DNA of 64,000 nucleotides from Pseudocercospora fijiensis CIRAD86 (taxonomy: Eukaryota > Ascomycota > Dothideomycetes > Mycosphaerellales > Mycosphaerellaceae), in NCBI RefSeq assembly GCF_000340215.1, contig NW_006921549.1:690001-754000 (forward strand). The letters are read 5' to 3'. Made by a program: the position numbers and the translations under genes. Shown one piece after another: positions 21,351 to 32,139 of the stretch (the first letter of the stretch is position 1; the number at the start of each line of letters is the position of its first letter). The notes beneath the pieces are model-generated. The model was given only the letters and a program-made list of their open reading frames with translations, had not been told where the DNA came from and did not search any database.

Positions 21351-24300
21351 CTTGTTTGTTACCGGCTTAATGCCTACGTCTAAGCTAGAGAGTAGGGCAA
21401 GCAATAAGGATATAGTATTAGATACTACGGTCGAGAGGTATATAGCCGCGCCTAAGCTAGATAATATAACGAACAAGGAGGTTATAGTATTAGATACTAC
21501 GGTCGAAAGTCGTATAGCCGCGCCGGAGGCAGATAATATAATAGATAAAGAGGATGCGGTATTAGACGAAACGGTCGAGAATCGTATAGCCGCGCCGGAG
21601 CCTAAGGATATAACGAACGAGAAGGATATAACGCTTAATACTATAGTCGAGGAACGTACGGCTACGCCTAAGCTAGAGAATTTAGAGGGCCCGGAAAAGG
21701 ACTCGGTAGGTAGAGAAGACGTAATAGCGGATTAGATCGGCGAGTATCGTAGAGAGATAGATAACGCTACGCTTAACCCGTAATAAACGCGTCTAGAGGA
21801 ACACGGTACTAACCTAGCGTAGACGCTAGAGGGCTTTACGATCCTCGCTACGGCGGAAGGCAATCTTCGATAGACCTTTCGTAAGGCGCTATCGCTTATT
21901 TCTACTAACGGTAGTTTAAGTACCGGCGAGGTTTAGGCGGTGTTAAGCTACGCTACTAAGAATAGATATATACGGCCTTTCCTAATATTTACCGAGGACA
22001 GATTAGATATAGAACTATACTACGTATTAATAGACTCCGGTCGATAACTATTATAGCGACACGCCCTATTATTCTTAGGCCGTAGTCGCATTAACGATAC
22101 GCTAATAGCGAGCTTAGTACCGTTACCCCCGGCTAATAATACAGACGAATCCGATTTAGAATTACTCGAGGTAATAGCTCGCCCGTAATCGTAGGGGACG
22201 CCGGGTAGCGAGTTTAGTACTATATAGCGTTAGACTATTGCTAGCCTATCGATAGTGCTTCCGAATCTAGACTGTCTGCTCTCTAATATTAGACGGTTCT
22301 TCTTTCTAAAATATTGCATACTAGCGGTTATTGCGGCGGTTAATCTAGATTACGTTTTCGATAGAAAGTCGTTTATATAGGCGGTTACGGCGCTTACTAC
22401 GAAGAAGAAATAGTTAATAGAGCTAGCGAAGGCGTTACTAGGCGAGGGCCGATAGACAGGCCGAGCGCTCTATAAGGCTATAGTCGACTACTTTATCGAT
22501 AAGGACGACCCTCCGCTATACTATTTAGGTAAATAGGAGTTTATTTAGAAGGGTAAAGCGTTATAGGTCGAGATTCTAGAGGCCGAGAAGCTATAGGACA
22601 TCGTGCTAGGCTTCTTTGCCCTTTACCGAGACGCCGCTGCCTACGCGTCTAGTAGCCTAGTTAACGGTACGGAAAGCGGCCCGATTAATCCTATTAGCGC
22701 GTAGCCTTTTAACGCGCCTTCGGCTTTAGAATCGGCACTACTATTAATAATACCTATAAATCGACCGGCTTTACTAGAATTACCGTCTCCGCTAGCGTAT
22801 ATACTTCCTAATTTACCGCTACTATAGGCACTCGCCTTCCTAACGTAGGCGCCGAGTAACGGCTCGCTATAAGCGCCTATACTAGCTCCTCCTAAGCTCC
22901 TAGCTACTCCGATCGAGTCGGTTTTTAAGGAACCTCTAGTCCTATTCCCTAAAAAACTTAAGTTCGAGCGGTAGCGGCTTCGAGGCTAGCGCGCGCGCTA
23001 GACTTTAATTAATAAGCGTCTCCTTCGCGCTAACGAGACGCCTAAGTAAGCTATAATCCGGTAGTGCGTAGAGTACGAGGACTATAATAAGAAAGTCGAT
23101 GCGCTAATCGCCGCTAATCCTATAGAGCGTAATAAGAATAGAGACGTACGCTTTATCTAGGCCGCGAAGCTCGTACGTAACGCGTACGCTAAGGACGCTA
23201 ACGGTCGGCTACCTAATCTTTTTCGCCTACGCCTATATAAGCGAATAGTCGAATACTATTTAGTAAGGCTTTAGTATTACCTACATTATCTGTACCTTAT
23301 AGCTAGCGATCGGCGCTTCTAGATTCTACGCGAATTGTATTAGTATATAGGCAAGCTAGTTACTAATTTTAAAAACCTACTCTTTACGTAACCGTACTCC
23401 TTCCGAATCGTAAACAACGATCTCGCCCGTAAATACTCTATCTTTAGGACCGACCTCTACTCGGACGGTTACGATACGTAGTAGAAGATTTACGCGATTC
23501 GCTTTAGCGAGTACGTAGCGCTTATAACGGCGGGCGAATTAAAGGAGCTTCCTAACCTAGCTAACCTCGATACGAATTTTCTACTAACTATTACTTTCTA
23601 CTACGTAAAGTTGTATTACCGACTCCTAGTAAATATTACCCGCTTACGCGAGAACTTCCTTAGCTTAAGCACCTATACCGGCGACCTACGATTCTAGCTA
23701 GCACTGTCTCTAATCTGCAATAGAGCCGTCGGTCTTATAGTACGCGCTATCTTATACTTCCTATAGATAGTCGACCTCGTATAAGAGTAGTTCTACCGCT
23801 TCGTCCTAAAAGAATATCGCGATAGTATTATAGTAGGCGGTTACCCGGTCCTATATAAGCGTAGCGAGAACGGTAAGGACATATCCTACCGTAACTACGG
23901 TAAGGAATACCTAAAGACAGGCAAGCGACCTATTAGCGAACACGTCGGAGCGACGAAGCATTATAAGATCGACCTAACTACCTACGGCGAAGTCTAATTC
24001 TTATAGATAGTAGCTACCGGACGACTCTCGATAGTGCGCCTACCTCTACTAGACTCCTAGCTTAAGGACTATATAGTTTAGCTACTACTAATCGGCATAG
24101 AACTTAGTGCCTAGTCGGCTATATAGCTCTATAAGTAGTACGAGTCGTCCCTTAATTCTAGTAGTTTGCCCTACCTATACCGTCGTAACCTAGGTCGCCT
24201 AGCTATTACCTAGGATGTCGTCGCTTATACCTAGCGGTATATTACGGTCTGTAACGCTTATACGCTTCGTAGTAAGGGCTATACATCCGCCCTCTATACT

Positions 24301-25870
24301 AATAAGGCGCTTACGGATACGAAGGCTACTAATACGTCGCGTACGGAATAGTACGCTTAGCTTATAGGTAGCGGTCGCTACTAGAACGGTACCTATACCG
24401 CTAATAAGGGCAAAGGTATACCTCTACTGCTTCTTAACCGTTAATGCCCGGTAGACTTTAGCCTAGTCTGCTAGCTAACTTAGATCGATCCGGTATACGC
24501 CTTATCTACCTTTATCGCCTATATCTAGACGCTTAAGGACGGCGCTATCCCTAATAGATTAGAGCCCGCGCTAACGCTACAGTTCTATAATTTGCCGAAG
24601 ACGGTCTCTACTAATCTAGTCTTCGATCCTTTAGGCGTCTAGGAGCGTATTATATAGGGCAATACTATTTTTAAGTACGATAAGATAGTAACAAATAAGA
24701 ATTACTAGTAGTATAATATCGACTATACTTAGGATCCTATAGGCGTATTCCTAGTACTATTACCCGACTACTCGCTAGACGAGACTAACCTTACTAACGC
24801 GTACCTCTTTAGTAAAATCTTCCCTTCTAAGCTCGCGACTCGGGCTAAGCCGCAACCTCCGGCCGTTACTCCGCTAACTAAGGCGATCTAGCTAAACTCC
24901 TCGCGCGTATTACTATCGACTAAGTTAAATACTCGCTAGAAGCTAACCGCTAGCCCGTTCTTAGCGCCTCGCCTATCGTCGAAGATACCGCTACTATCTA
25001 ACCTATTCTCTACGCCTACGAAGGCTCTAGCTACGGCTTAGCTACTACCGCCTAACAATACGGTTGCGTAGCTATAGTACAAGCTCCTAGCGCTTCCGAT
25101 ACGCTTACTACCTTTGCCCGCTCTATAGGAAAATACTATAGGCGCTTACGGACAATACTAATACAATGCGACGGCAATTAGTATACGTACGCTTAACTTA
25201 TAAGCTCTCTACTATATACGCTAGTCCGAGTTAGTAGCAACCGAGGTATACTAGCTATAATAGATACTAGCTAAGGTACAGATCCGCGAAGCAACTAAGC
25301 GCTAGATAGCCTAGCAGTGTCGTCTTTCCGCTATAGTCTTAAAGGAGTCGCTTACGCTATCGCTAACCTATCTTTACTACGATTTCTTACGCGTCGCGCC
25401 GTAATAGGCAATCCCTATACTATACCTAATCTACGAGGACGCTTTTAAGCTACTCGGCGGCGTATAAGGCAATACTACTAAGGATAAGATCGCGAAGCTT
25501 AATACATAGATAGCCGACTACTTTAAGCTATACGGTACTATACGCGACGCCGATACGCTACTATTACTAGGTGCCGACTTCCCTAATATCCCTATCGATT
25601 AGTTAGACCGCGCTACTACTATAGCGGACGTAGTTAATACCTCGCTATCCGATAACAAGACTATAAAGACCGTCGCGCCTTAGCCGCAGCTAAAGGCGGT
25701 TTAGACTATACCGACTAGCTTACGCGACGCCCTTCGTAACCGTCGTAATAAGCAAGTATAAAACCGACGCAGTTATTACTAGAGAGACACGATTCTGTAC
25801 CTAGCATTACCGTTCTAGCATACTGTTTAGGCTTAGCCTTTATGCGACGCTATTACGCTCTTTTGCCTTA
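21240..25870 (+). pseudogene. Element A ORF3, about 1,500 codons, unknown function
   Basis: A different frame (frame 1) from Gag-Pol reads through RIP-type stops from about 21,240 to about 25,870, overlapping the end of Pol by about 100 bp. It starts with four 26-residue repeats (21,406-21,690; units like VLDTTVE.RIAAP...NITNKE). A mixed region follows, then a Pro-rich linker (about 22,730-22,920) and a basic segment (PKKLKFER, INKRLLRANETPK). Then comes a large globular region (KKVDALIAANPIERNKNRDV; IVEYYLVRL; SYRNYGKEYLKTGKRPISEH; VCNAYTLRSKGYTSALY) and a C-terminal Pro/Leu-rich part. It is not an envelope protein by appearance: no signal peptide or terminal membrane anchor. I recognise no family. 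Its length and position downstream of a chromodomain are unusual. Confidence 0.6.
21406..21690 (+). repeat. Tandem 26-codon repeats within ORF3 of element A
   Basis: Four degenerate copies of about 78 bp. The nucleotide copies share gtattagatactacggtcga and atagccgcgcc. They encode alternating acidic and Ala-Pro motifs. Confidence 0.75.
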
Positions 25871-25935
25871 AACCTTCCTTTAGTGCGGCCTACTAAGGAC
25901 CTTTGTTTTAGGACACTATAGACAGTACCGACCTT

Positions 25936-25953
25936 TTTTATAGGGGGGGAGGC
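25936..25953 (+). other. Polypurine tract of element A
   Basis: The string ataggggggga followed by ggc lies directly upstream of the 3' LTR, the expected place for plus-strand DNA priming in an LTR retrotransposon. Confidence 0.75.
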
Positions 25954-26141
25954 TGTTACGATATAACACTATTACATGTACGATAGTAGGCAGCGGTTAC
26001 TATCGACCGCTACGGTCGCTATTGCTACTAATAGTAGGACTATTATATAGATAGCTTGCCTCGCGGTACCTTAGAGAATGCATTAACTTTTGCACCGTAT
26101 AACCGTTACGATACCTTCGTACTATAACCGTATGCCTAGCA
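25954..26141 (+). repeat. 3' LTR of element A
   Basis: 188 bp, aligned without gaps to the 5' LTR with eight transitions. This copy retains CpA and TpG at all eight sites. Confidence 0.95.
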
Positions 26142-26146
26142 TACCT
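26142..26146. repeat. 3' target-site duplication of element A (TACCT)
   Basis: Exact copy of 13020-13024. Confidence 0.93.
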
Positions 26147-27520
26147 CTTTATATCGATATATTATTACTATTGCTACTACTATAGCACTCGCTCGGTAGT
26201 CCGCTGCCTACAATTTAGCTAGTTAAATAGTAATAGCCGTATAGTCGCTCTATATCCGTAGTAAGCTTATTAAGTAACTACTACTCGAGCTATAGCGATA
26301 GTAGTAAGCTAGATCAAACCCTAAATTCAACTCTACTAAGGCTAGTTGTTATTAGAGGTATAGACACTTCTTTAACGGCTTATCTATAGCGACAACAATA
26401 GCGACAATAACAGGTTGTAGTCTAACAACCTATACTAGAGTCTTCTTAATCTACTAATAATAGTGCTTCTTAATCTACTAATAGTAGTGCTAGTGCTAAA
26501 GACCTATAGCACAACTTTAACCTACCGGAAGGGGTAGAAGATAAATACAACCGAGTCTATAGAGATAGCCGCATTTCCGATAACTTTGCCTTATTAATTA
26601 TTAAGCACTTCGAGGCTAATGCTAGCTATTATATAGAGGGTCGTATAAGAGACATAGTTAAGCGCTATTAGAAGTAGTATAACGATAATAGGCCTACTAG
26701 ATAACGAGCTATTAAAGGCATAGACGGACTTATTCGGAGGTAGATTAGAAAGCGAGTTGTCGAGTATAGAACACTGCTTACGGCTTCTAGTATAGTTGCT
26801 AAGGACTCTAAGTTTATATAGATACTTGATCGCTTTAAGGACACTATATTACTAAACAATAAGAAGGTCCGTAATAAGCTTCTTACACCTAAAGAGCTAC
26901 GTAGTTACAAGACTCTAGCTTAGTAGGTTTAAGACAATATACTCCGTATTATGTCGTAGCGAGTCTAAGATCTAGTAGCGTTTATAAGTCTATTAATACC
27001 GAGTCCAATTGTCGCTCTAGCACTATCTCTAGCACTATTAATACTATTACTAAGCCTAGCTCTTTCTAAGGTTCCTACGACTATATATATAACGCGCCGT
27101 CGGTTAGATATCGACAGTAAGAAGCAGCTAAATAAGGAGAGGTCGTTAAGTCGAGTATTAGAGCCGTTTCGAGAGGCAATTACTGCACTAGCGAGTCGAC
27201 CTACTAACTTATTATCTAAGGCAAACTATATAAACAACTACTATTTAATCCGCCGTATAGACGATATAGACAACCGCTCTAAGAAGCGTATAAAGCTAAT
27301 ATACGCGTCGACGGTACGTTAATTTAATAAGCTTAGAGCCCTACTAGTTAGCTGTATTAGATATAGTCCTCTTATTCCTTTGTAGCTATCTTAGGTTACC
27401 GACTTTAGCTTAGATAAGAGCCTCGTTACTAACGTATTAACGCTATTAGGAGGTAGTAACGACGGCTACGATAGCGATAGAACTGTCTCGTAGGTGTCGG
27501 AAGCATTAGGTAATAGAGAT
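26147..27520 (+). pseudogene. RIP-mutated accessory protein of the Harbinger-like element, part 2
   Basis: The plus-strand frame resumes after the TSD. Read through stops, it gives a Ser/Thr/Ala-rich beginning and then a coherent charged region from about 26,520: NLPEGVEDKYNRVYRDSRI, NFALLIIKHFEANASYYIEG, RIRDIVKRY, followed by KELRSYKTLA and a basic tail (RRIDDIDNRSKKRIKLIY). The segment around 26,540-26,780 looks helical and could be a DNA-binding domain, but I cannot match it to a Myb/SANT or other named fold. It faces the minus-strand transposase convergently. Confidence 0.45.
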
Positions 27521-27944
27521 TAATAACCGTTAGTGCGTAGATGTTCGTATAATTAAGATATTAGACTTAAGTAAGGAGGATTAAATCGGGCGTATTTTAG
27601 TAGGCATTCGGAGCTTAGGTGTGTTCTTGTATTAGTAAGAAACCTAGTAAGAGGCGAATTCTTTAGATTAGTTGTCGCTGTTTATAATACTACCTGTTTA
27701 ATGTCGCTTTTAAGGTCGAATTTTGAAGATTTCCGGAAATTGCGTTATTCTTAGCTCTTCTCTGCTTCTATCTGTAGCTGCGACATCTAGCAGCAATTAA
27801 TATAGCTTTAGCTATAGTAAAACGACCCTCCGATGCTATTCCGAGTCTTATACGAGGACTAGTACAGAGAACAGAAAGGTTTTAATATAAGTCTTAGTAT
27901 ATAGCTTAGCATTACATGCACTACACACAATAACTAATCTATTA

Positions 27945-29200
27945 CTATTCTTTATTACTATTATTAATAACCACTTCCCCTACATCTTCTATATTGCTTC
28001 TAACCCTAAAGCTATTACTAGATAGGTTTGCGCGTATTAGATCCGGTATTTCTATACCTACTAGCGGCATTAGTAGCAGCTTAGCACCTAGGTAATCTCT
28101 AATATCTAGACAGCTCAAATTATAGTAAGCAGCTACCTTATTGCTACGATAACACGATAGGCAGTTAGTAAGCAATACTGCTACTAGATAGTAGGACCCG
28201 ATTAGTATTAAACCCGTACGTAGACCTTTCTTATATTCGAAGAACGCCTAGTTGTTTGTTACCTTACTAAACCCCTATTCTACCGATTGCCGCAGTGCTA
28301 ACTACTCCTTTAATACCTACGCTAATGTTAGGTTACGATATCCGCCTCTCTTCGACTTCTACGAGCCGATAATACCGTCTACCTATCTATATATAGAGTC
28401 GCCGAATATAAAGAGCTTGTTATCGATAATATTATTATTATTAAATAGGTCGTGCTATAGCTAGTTAATCTTCGATTCGCGTACTATTCGGCTATTACTA
28501 TAAGAGCTAGGATAAGGACTATTAATAAGTAGTATTCTATCCGCTAGCTGCACCCCTTAGAATTTAATACTATAGAAGTGTTTATGCCTATTATAGAACA
28601 CCCGTTAGTTACGACTAGGCCTAGCAATCTTCCTTATAGTGCTATTAATATATCTAAAGATACTAGACACTCTAACTAATAGATATAGCGACTTAGCTAG
28701 GCTCCGGAGGTATTGCTTAGTAAGCCGCCTCTTATTAAAGAACAAGAAAGATTTCTATCTTAGCGCTAGGCTATATACTGTAGTATTAAACATATAACTT
28801 AGTATAGTTGCTAAGTACCTAAATAAGTTATCTATATCCTTCTAGAAGCCTAGACTAGATAAGCGCTTACAAATAATATAAAGTACTATAGAAGGCGGCA
28901 ATTTAAGTCTAACTAGCAATACGATTAAACTAATATCTAGTAGGTCTACTAATTCTATTAGCTTAGGCCTTATAAACCGGAAGTTACCCTTAATATTAGC
29001 CTCCGGATAACTAAGAAGATTAAAGCGCTGTTTTAAGTAGATTCTCGCTAGCTCGAATAGTCGATTTCGGCGTAACTAGCGGTACTAATATTTACGTATA
29101 GACTCGCCCTCTCGCTACGCCTACCGCTCCTTATTACTACTATCTTCTAGGTATTTACTCGCAACAATAACGGCTATTATAGTAGCTATAGTAACGACAA
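27945..29200 (-). pseudogene. DDE transposase of PIF/Harbinger type, RIP-mutated
   Basis: The minus strand reads through TAG/TAA as a DDE endonuclease of the family seen in fungal PIF/Harbinger transposons. The N-terminal part has basic helices (LFELARIYLKQRFNLL). Then come KLPPSIVLYIICKRLSS, NLFRYLATILSYMFNTTVYS and the catalytic core TIRKIARPSRN(*)RVFYNRHK, HFYSIKF, SRIVRESKIN and FIFGDSIYR. The family expects I-D-G-T before R-K-I; here it is I-N-S-T, with the Asp codon changed to Asn (28,644-28,646), and Gly to Ser, both explained by TpG to TpA. The second Asp (GDSIY, family GDPAY) remains. The frame has many stops and is dead. A shorter intact-looking 76-codon piece at 27,945-28,175 is only its end. 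Confidence 0.68.
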
Positions 29201-29270
29201 TCGCTTTGTTTTCTATAGGTGCTATATACTACTATCTATAGCTAAAGTCTATACCCTAGAAGGTCTAGAA

Positions 29271-29440
29271 ACAGGGGCTCTTTACACGCTAAACCGCTTT
29301 CAATTATATGCCAATTGGCCTCTTCTGAAGGTCCGTAATAAGCGCTACATTAATCCTTCAGTCAACGGTTACAAACTAGCGCTTCTTTAGAAGCCGGTAG
29401 TCAGATTGACCACTTCTGAAGGTCCCTAATGCGAAGATCT
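29271..29440. repeat. Right end of Harbinger-like element with subterminal direct repeats
   Basis: The phrase cttctgaaggtcc(g/c)taat occurs at 29,321-29,340 and again at 29,413-29,432. The preceding contexts also match partly (ccaattggcc versus agattgacca). CpA and TpG return here, so RIP stops close to this end. Subterminal repeats of this type are often transposase binding sites, which is an inference. Confidence 0.5.
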
Positions 29441-30430
29441 CAATCAGACCCCTCACAAAGCACGTTGCATACACCGCCATCTGCCGTCTTCAGACTGAGT
29501 TCACTCTCGAACGGGTCGCTGGTCGGGGAAAGGTCCAGGTTCATCTTGGCGCGAAGGGTTGAGCCTTGATCACCGAGGCATTTGTTCCGATCAATGGAGA
29601 CTCCGAGATCTGGTCTCGGGTCGCTCCAGACCTGCACTGGCATGCCGAACGCCTTGTTTACCCGGTCGCGCCTGCTTCAATCAACGACTTGAGCTTGACC
29701 TTATTGATTCGGTAATGGAGGTTCATGCTATCTTCGACCAGCAGTGGCTCTTCCGCTACATCTTGAGCAGTGGCTTTCTTCGTCGCGTTGCTCATTTTGG
29801 CATCAATTGTCCCTGTCCTTGTCGTTGTCGAGAGACTAGATCAGTGCGTCGTTGAGTGCTGGCGCTAGCGCTAGTAGCCCAGAATAGCGCAGTGTCGAAC
29901 GTTTTGTTGTTGTAGCCAGCGCCGAATATCCGGGGTTGCGTCAGCCACTCCACCCCTCGCCCCGGGCTCCTTGGAGATGATGTCCTGAACGCTAGCTAAG
30001 GACTCCTTCTGCATTGCGGCGATCGGCTTCAATGGCTTGCGAGTGGGTGTGCCAGTACCCGCTCTTGGTCTCTTGAACTTTGTTGCCTTACGTACACAGC
30101 GGGAGCCACTTCAGCCTTGCTCTTGTCCTTAATGGAGCTCTCTGGCAGTGGTCGCTCATCACCGCTCGAGGGGTACACTCGGCGCCGCTTCATTTTCGCA
30201 TCGAGAACATGCTCGTCTCGTCTACGGCGTCGGTAAGAATCTGAGCCAGAGTCAGAGCCAAAGCCAGAGCTCGAGCCAGTGCCAGTGCCAGAAGCACAAC
30301 TACAACCAGAACCTGCACCAGAACCTGCACTAGCACTAGCACCAGCACCAGCACCCGCAAAAGTCCTTCAATTACCAGAGCTGTTGATGAAATGCTGTAC
30401 GATCTCCTCCATCTGCGTCTTTAATGGCTA
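29441..30430 (-). CDS. Low-complexity minus-strand reading frames, gene structure unresolved
   Basis: The minus strand contains stretches that look coding but are broken into frames. One is an Ala/Gly/Ser-rich run (GSGTGTGSSSGFGSDSGSDS) followed by a basic, Lys/Arg-rich segment (YRRRRRDEHVLDAKMKRRRV) and PSSGDERPLPESSIKDKSKA, at about 30,110-30,350. The other is a 67-codon frame at 29,440-29,643. A further stretch (KPIAAMQKESLASVQDIISK, about 30,000-30,045) is in another frame. Introns or frameshifts would be needed to join them. No domain recognised; a nuclear low-complexity protein or a pseudogene are both possible. Confidence 0.28.
30236..30355. repeat. Degenerate hexanucleotide repeat (gccaga/gcacca)
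   Basis: About twenty degenerate copies of a gccagn/accaga/gcacca unit. On the minus strand it encodes alternating Gly/Ala/Ser, on the plus strand Ser/Gln/His/Asn. Confidence 0.8.
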
Positions 30431-30678
30431 AAAATGTCGCTACAATGCTGTATGATGTTCTCCATCTGCTTGTCCGAGAGCTAAAGACTGGATGCTGCCG
30501 GACCTTCTTCAGCTACTTCTTCAGCAATCGAAGGTGCTCCTATGAGTCGGATCTTCTTCTGCAACTGCTTCTCCCACAGCCAGAGATATTGGTGAAATGC
30601 TGTACGATTTTCTTTGGCTGCTTTTCCAGCAACCAAAGGCGCTGCCGGAATGCGATACAACGGTCTTGAGCTGCTGTC

Positions 30679-30965
30679 TATCAACTTTCGGGGTTGCTAT
30701 TTTCCAATGCTGGGTAATGCTCTTCGGGTGAGCTCTGTACTCTTGAGTTGTATCCATCGAGTTTCGGGGTTGCTGCTTCAATGCTGGATGATGCTCTTCG
30801 GCTGAGCTTTGTACTCTTGAGTTTCTGTCCATCAAATTTCGGGGTTGCTGCTTCAATGATAGACGATGCTCTTCGGCTGAGCTTTGTGCTCTTGACTTGC
30901 TGTTCAACTTTCGGGGTTGCTACTTCAATGCTGGACGATGCTCTTCAGCTAGCCTTCGTAGTCTT
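30679..30965. repeat. Tandem repeat of about 75 bp, four units
   Basis: Units share ttcggggttgct, tcaatgctgga(t/c)gatgct and cttcggctgagctttgt. Period is about 72-76 bp. It is open on both strands: minus reads repeats of SRAQSSAEEH and LKQQPRN, plus reads FGVAASMLDDALRLSFVLL. The multiple-of-three period keeps both frames open. Not RIP-mutated. Related, more degenerate phrases (aatgctgtacgat) occur at 30,393, 30,442 and 30,598. Confidence 0.85.
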
Positions 30966-31895
30966 CAGCCGACCTTTGCAATCTTCCGCCTTCCTACTCT
31001 TCTGCTGGTATTCCTATTCTTGTGCTGATGTTGGTCCTCTTCGCATAGCCTCGATACTCCTCAGACTTCTTCTTGGTGTCTAGAGGCGTCTCTCGAGTAC
31101 TATACCCTACTCGATCGAGGCTTCCGAAGCTCCGAGGGCAGTGTTGAAAGTGTGCTTGCTGTCCACTCTGCGATGCACAACGATCTCGGATTGTGGGAAA
31201 ACCGCAAGTCTGCTGGCCTTCGGACCGATTCTTTGGAAGATGTTGGAAGCCCGATGGAATGCTTTACTGGTATGAGAAAAGAATACGCCGCCGCTGTCCG
31301 ACAACTGCTGTTCGTCGACGGCATTTTCAAAGCAGCCCACTCAACTCGCAGGGAGTCTCGCCTTTGTACTGCCGCATACCTGCCCGTGTGCTTTTTTCAT
31401 CCTGAAGGGTCAACTTACTAAGTCCTGCTTACGATGAATTCACTGGGGCACTTGCTATGCCAGTGAGCGCTGAGAAAGGCGATCTCCAAGGCTGCGGTGC
31501 CTGTCCGCCCCAACTGGTATGGCCTTTCGAAGGATCAATTATCTTAGCTGCTCCTCAGACCTCCTTCCTCCTAGCGGGTACGCTGCTGGGTGTTGAATGC
31601 TGTTGAATGCCGCAGGTTCGGACTGGTTCGTTTGGCCAGGACATGCTGCCATTCGCTGTCTGCCGCGTATCCAGATCTTGTTCTTCATACCCATCTATGG
31701 CCATACAAGAGGTTGATTCTCGATCAGTTGACATGCTGCTGATAGATTGTTTTCGTCGCCGGGGTGCAAGGCTGCCTGCGGGACATGTGGCAATGTACCG
31801 CGTCGGCTGCTCTCCGCAGGCATGCTTGGGTGAGGGATGGGTATAATAATGAGCTGTCATTACCATTCGTGGGCCGGGGAATGATAGGGAGGCCC
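30966..31895. other. Unresolved region with overlapping open frames on both strands
   Basis: Plus frame 31,152-31,421 and minus frames 31,100-31,340 and 31,555-31,914 overlap or abut. The minus frame 31,555-31,914 begins inside the terminal inverted repeat of the next transposon. None has a recognisable domain, and CpA/TpG content is normal. Confidence 0.35.
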
Positions 31896-31920
31896 ATACA
31901 TACCAGATTGTCAATGGAGG
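31896..31920 (+). repeat. Left terminal inverted repeat
   Basis: 25 bp, perfectly complementary to 35,796-35,820. It contains ccagattgtcaatgg. A TA dinucleotide near the outer edge on both sides may be the target duplication, which would put the element ends at 31,899 and 35,817. Confidence 0.9.
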
Positions 31921-32139
31921 TTCTCGGAGGTTCTCACCGCCTCCACCAACCCACCTCTACGACCAACTTTCTATGTTTGCCCTCGCACTATACTCGCTAT
32001 TAACTCGCAAAATGCCTCTACGTATCGATCTCTCGCTATAGAGGGCTTAGATAACCTTACAAGTCAATAGCGGTACTATATAAAGCGAAATCCTATAGCA
32101 CCTTATATAAGAGACTAGTTACTAGATAGCTCTTTCTAC

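Larger units (their letters stand above)
13025..26141 (+). mobile_element. Element A: complete 13.1-kb chromodomain Ty3/gypsy retrotransposon with extra ORF3
   Basis: Bounded by 188-bp LTRs that begin TGTTAC and end CTAGCA, with a 5-bp TSD. Internal order on the + strand: possible primer-binding site, ORF1, a Gag-Pol frame with protease, reverse transcriptase, RNase H, integrase and chromodomain, then a long third frame, then a polypurine tract. At 13,117 bp it is roughly twice the usual size of fungal Ty3/gypsy elements (about 5-8 kb). The added length is ORF1 and ORF3. Every reading frame is riddled with TAG/TAA from RIP, so it is dead. It is inserted in a Harbinger-like transposon. Confidence 0.93.
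12220..29270. mobile_element. PIF/Harbinger-like DNA transposon, RIP-mutated, split by LTR element A
   Basis: Two RIP-mutated blocks (about 12,220-13,019 and 26,147-29,270) flank a complete LTR element whose 5-bp target duplication shows they were once contiguous. Removing 13,025-26,146 leaves about 4 kb with a plus-strand frame crossing the junction and a convergent minus-strand DDE transposase-like frame. PIF/Harbinger elements typically carry a DDE transposase plus a second, DNA-binding protein, which fits this two-gene layout. I could not find a matching terminal inverted repeat at the left end, so the outer borders are approximate. Confidence 0.55.

Noticed and set aside
21264..21476. 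70-codon minus-strand frame with a hydrophobic run
   Set aside because: Complement of ORF3 of element A; no stops only because RIP stops fall on the plus frame.
21240..25870. ORF3 of element A as a retroviral-type envelope gene
   Set aside because: No signal peptide, no terminal membrane anchor and no typical Cys pattern; the frame is far larger than known element envelopes.
30236..30355. Possible CRISPR-like array
   Set aside because: The units are 6 bp with no spacers; this is simple-sequence DNA in a eukaryote.
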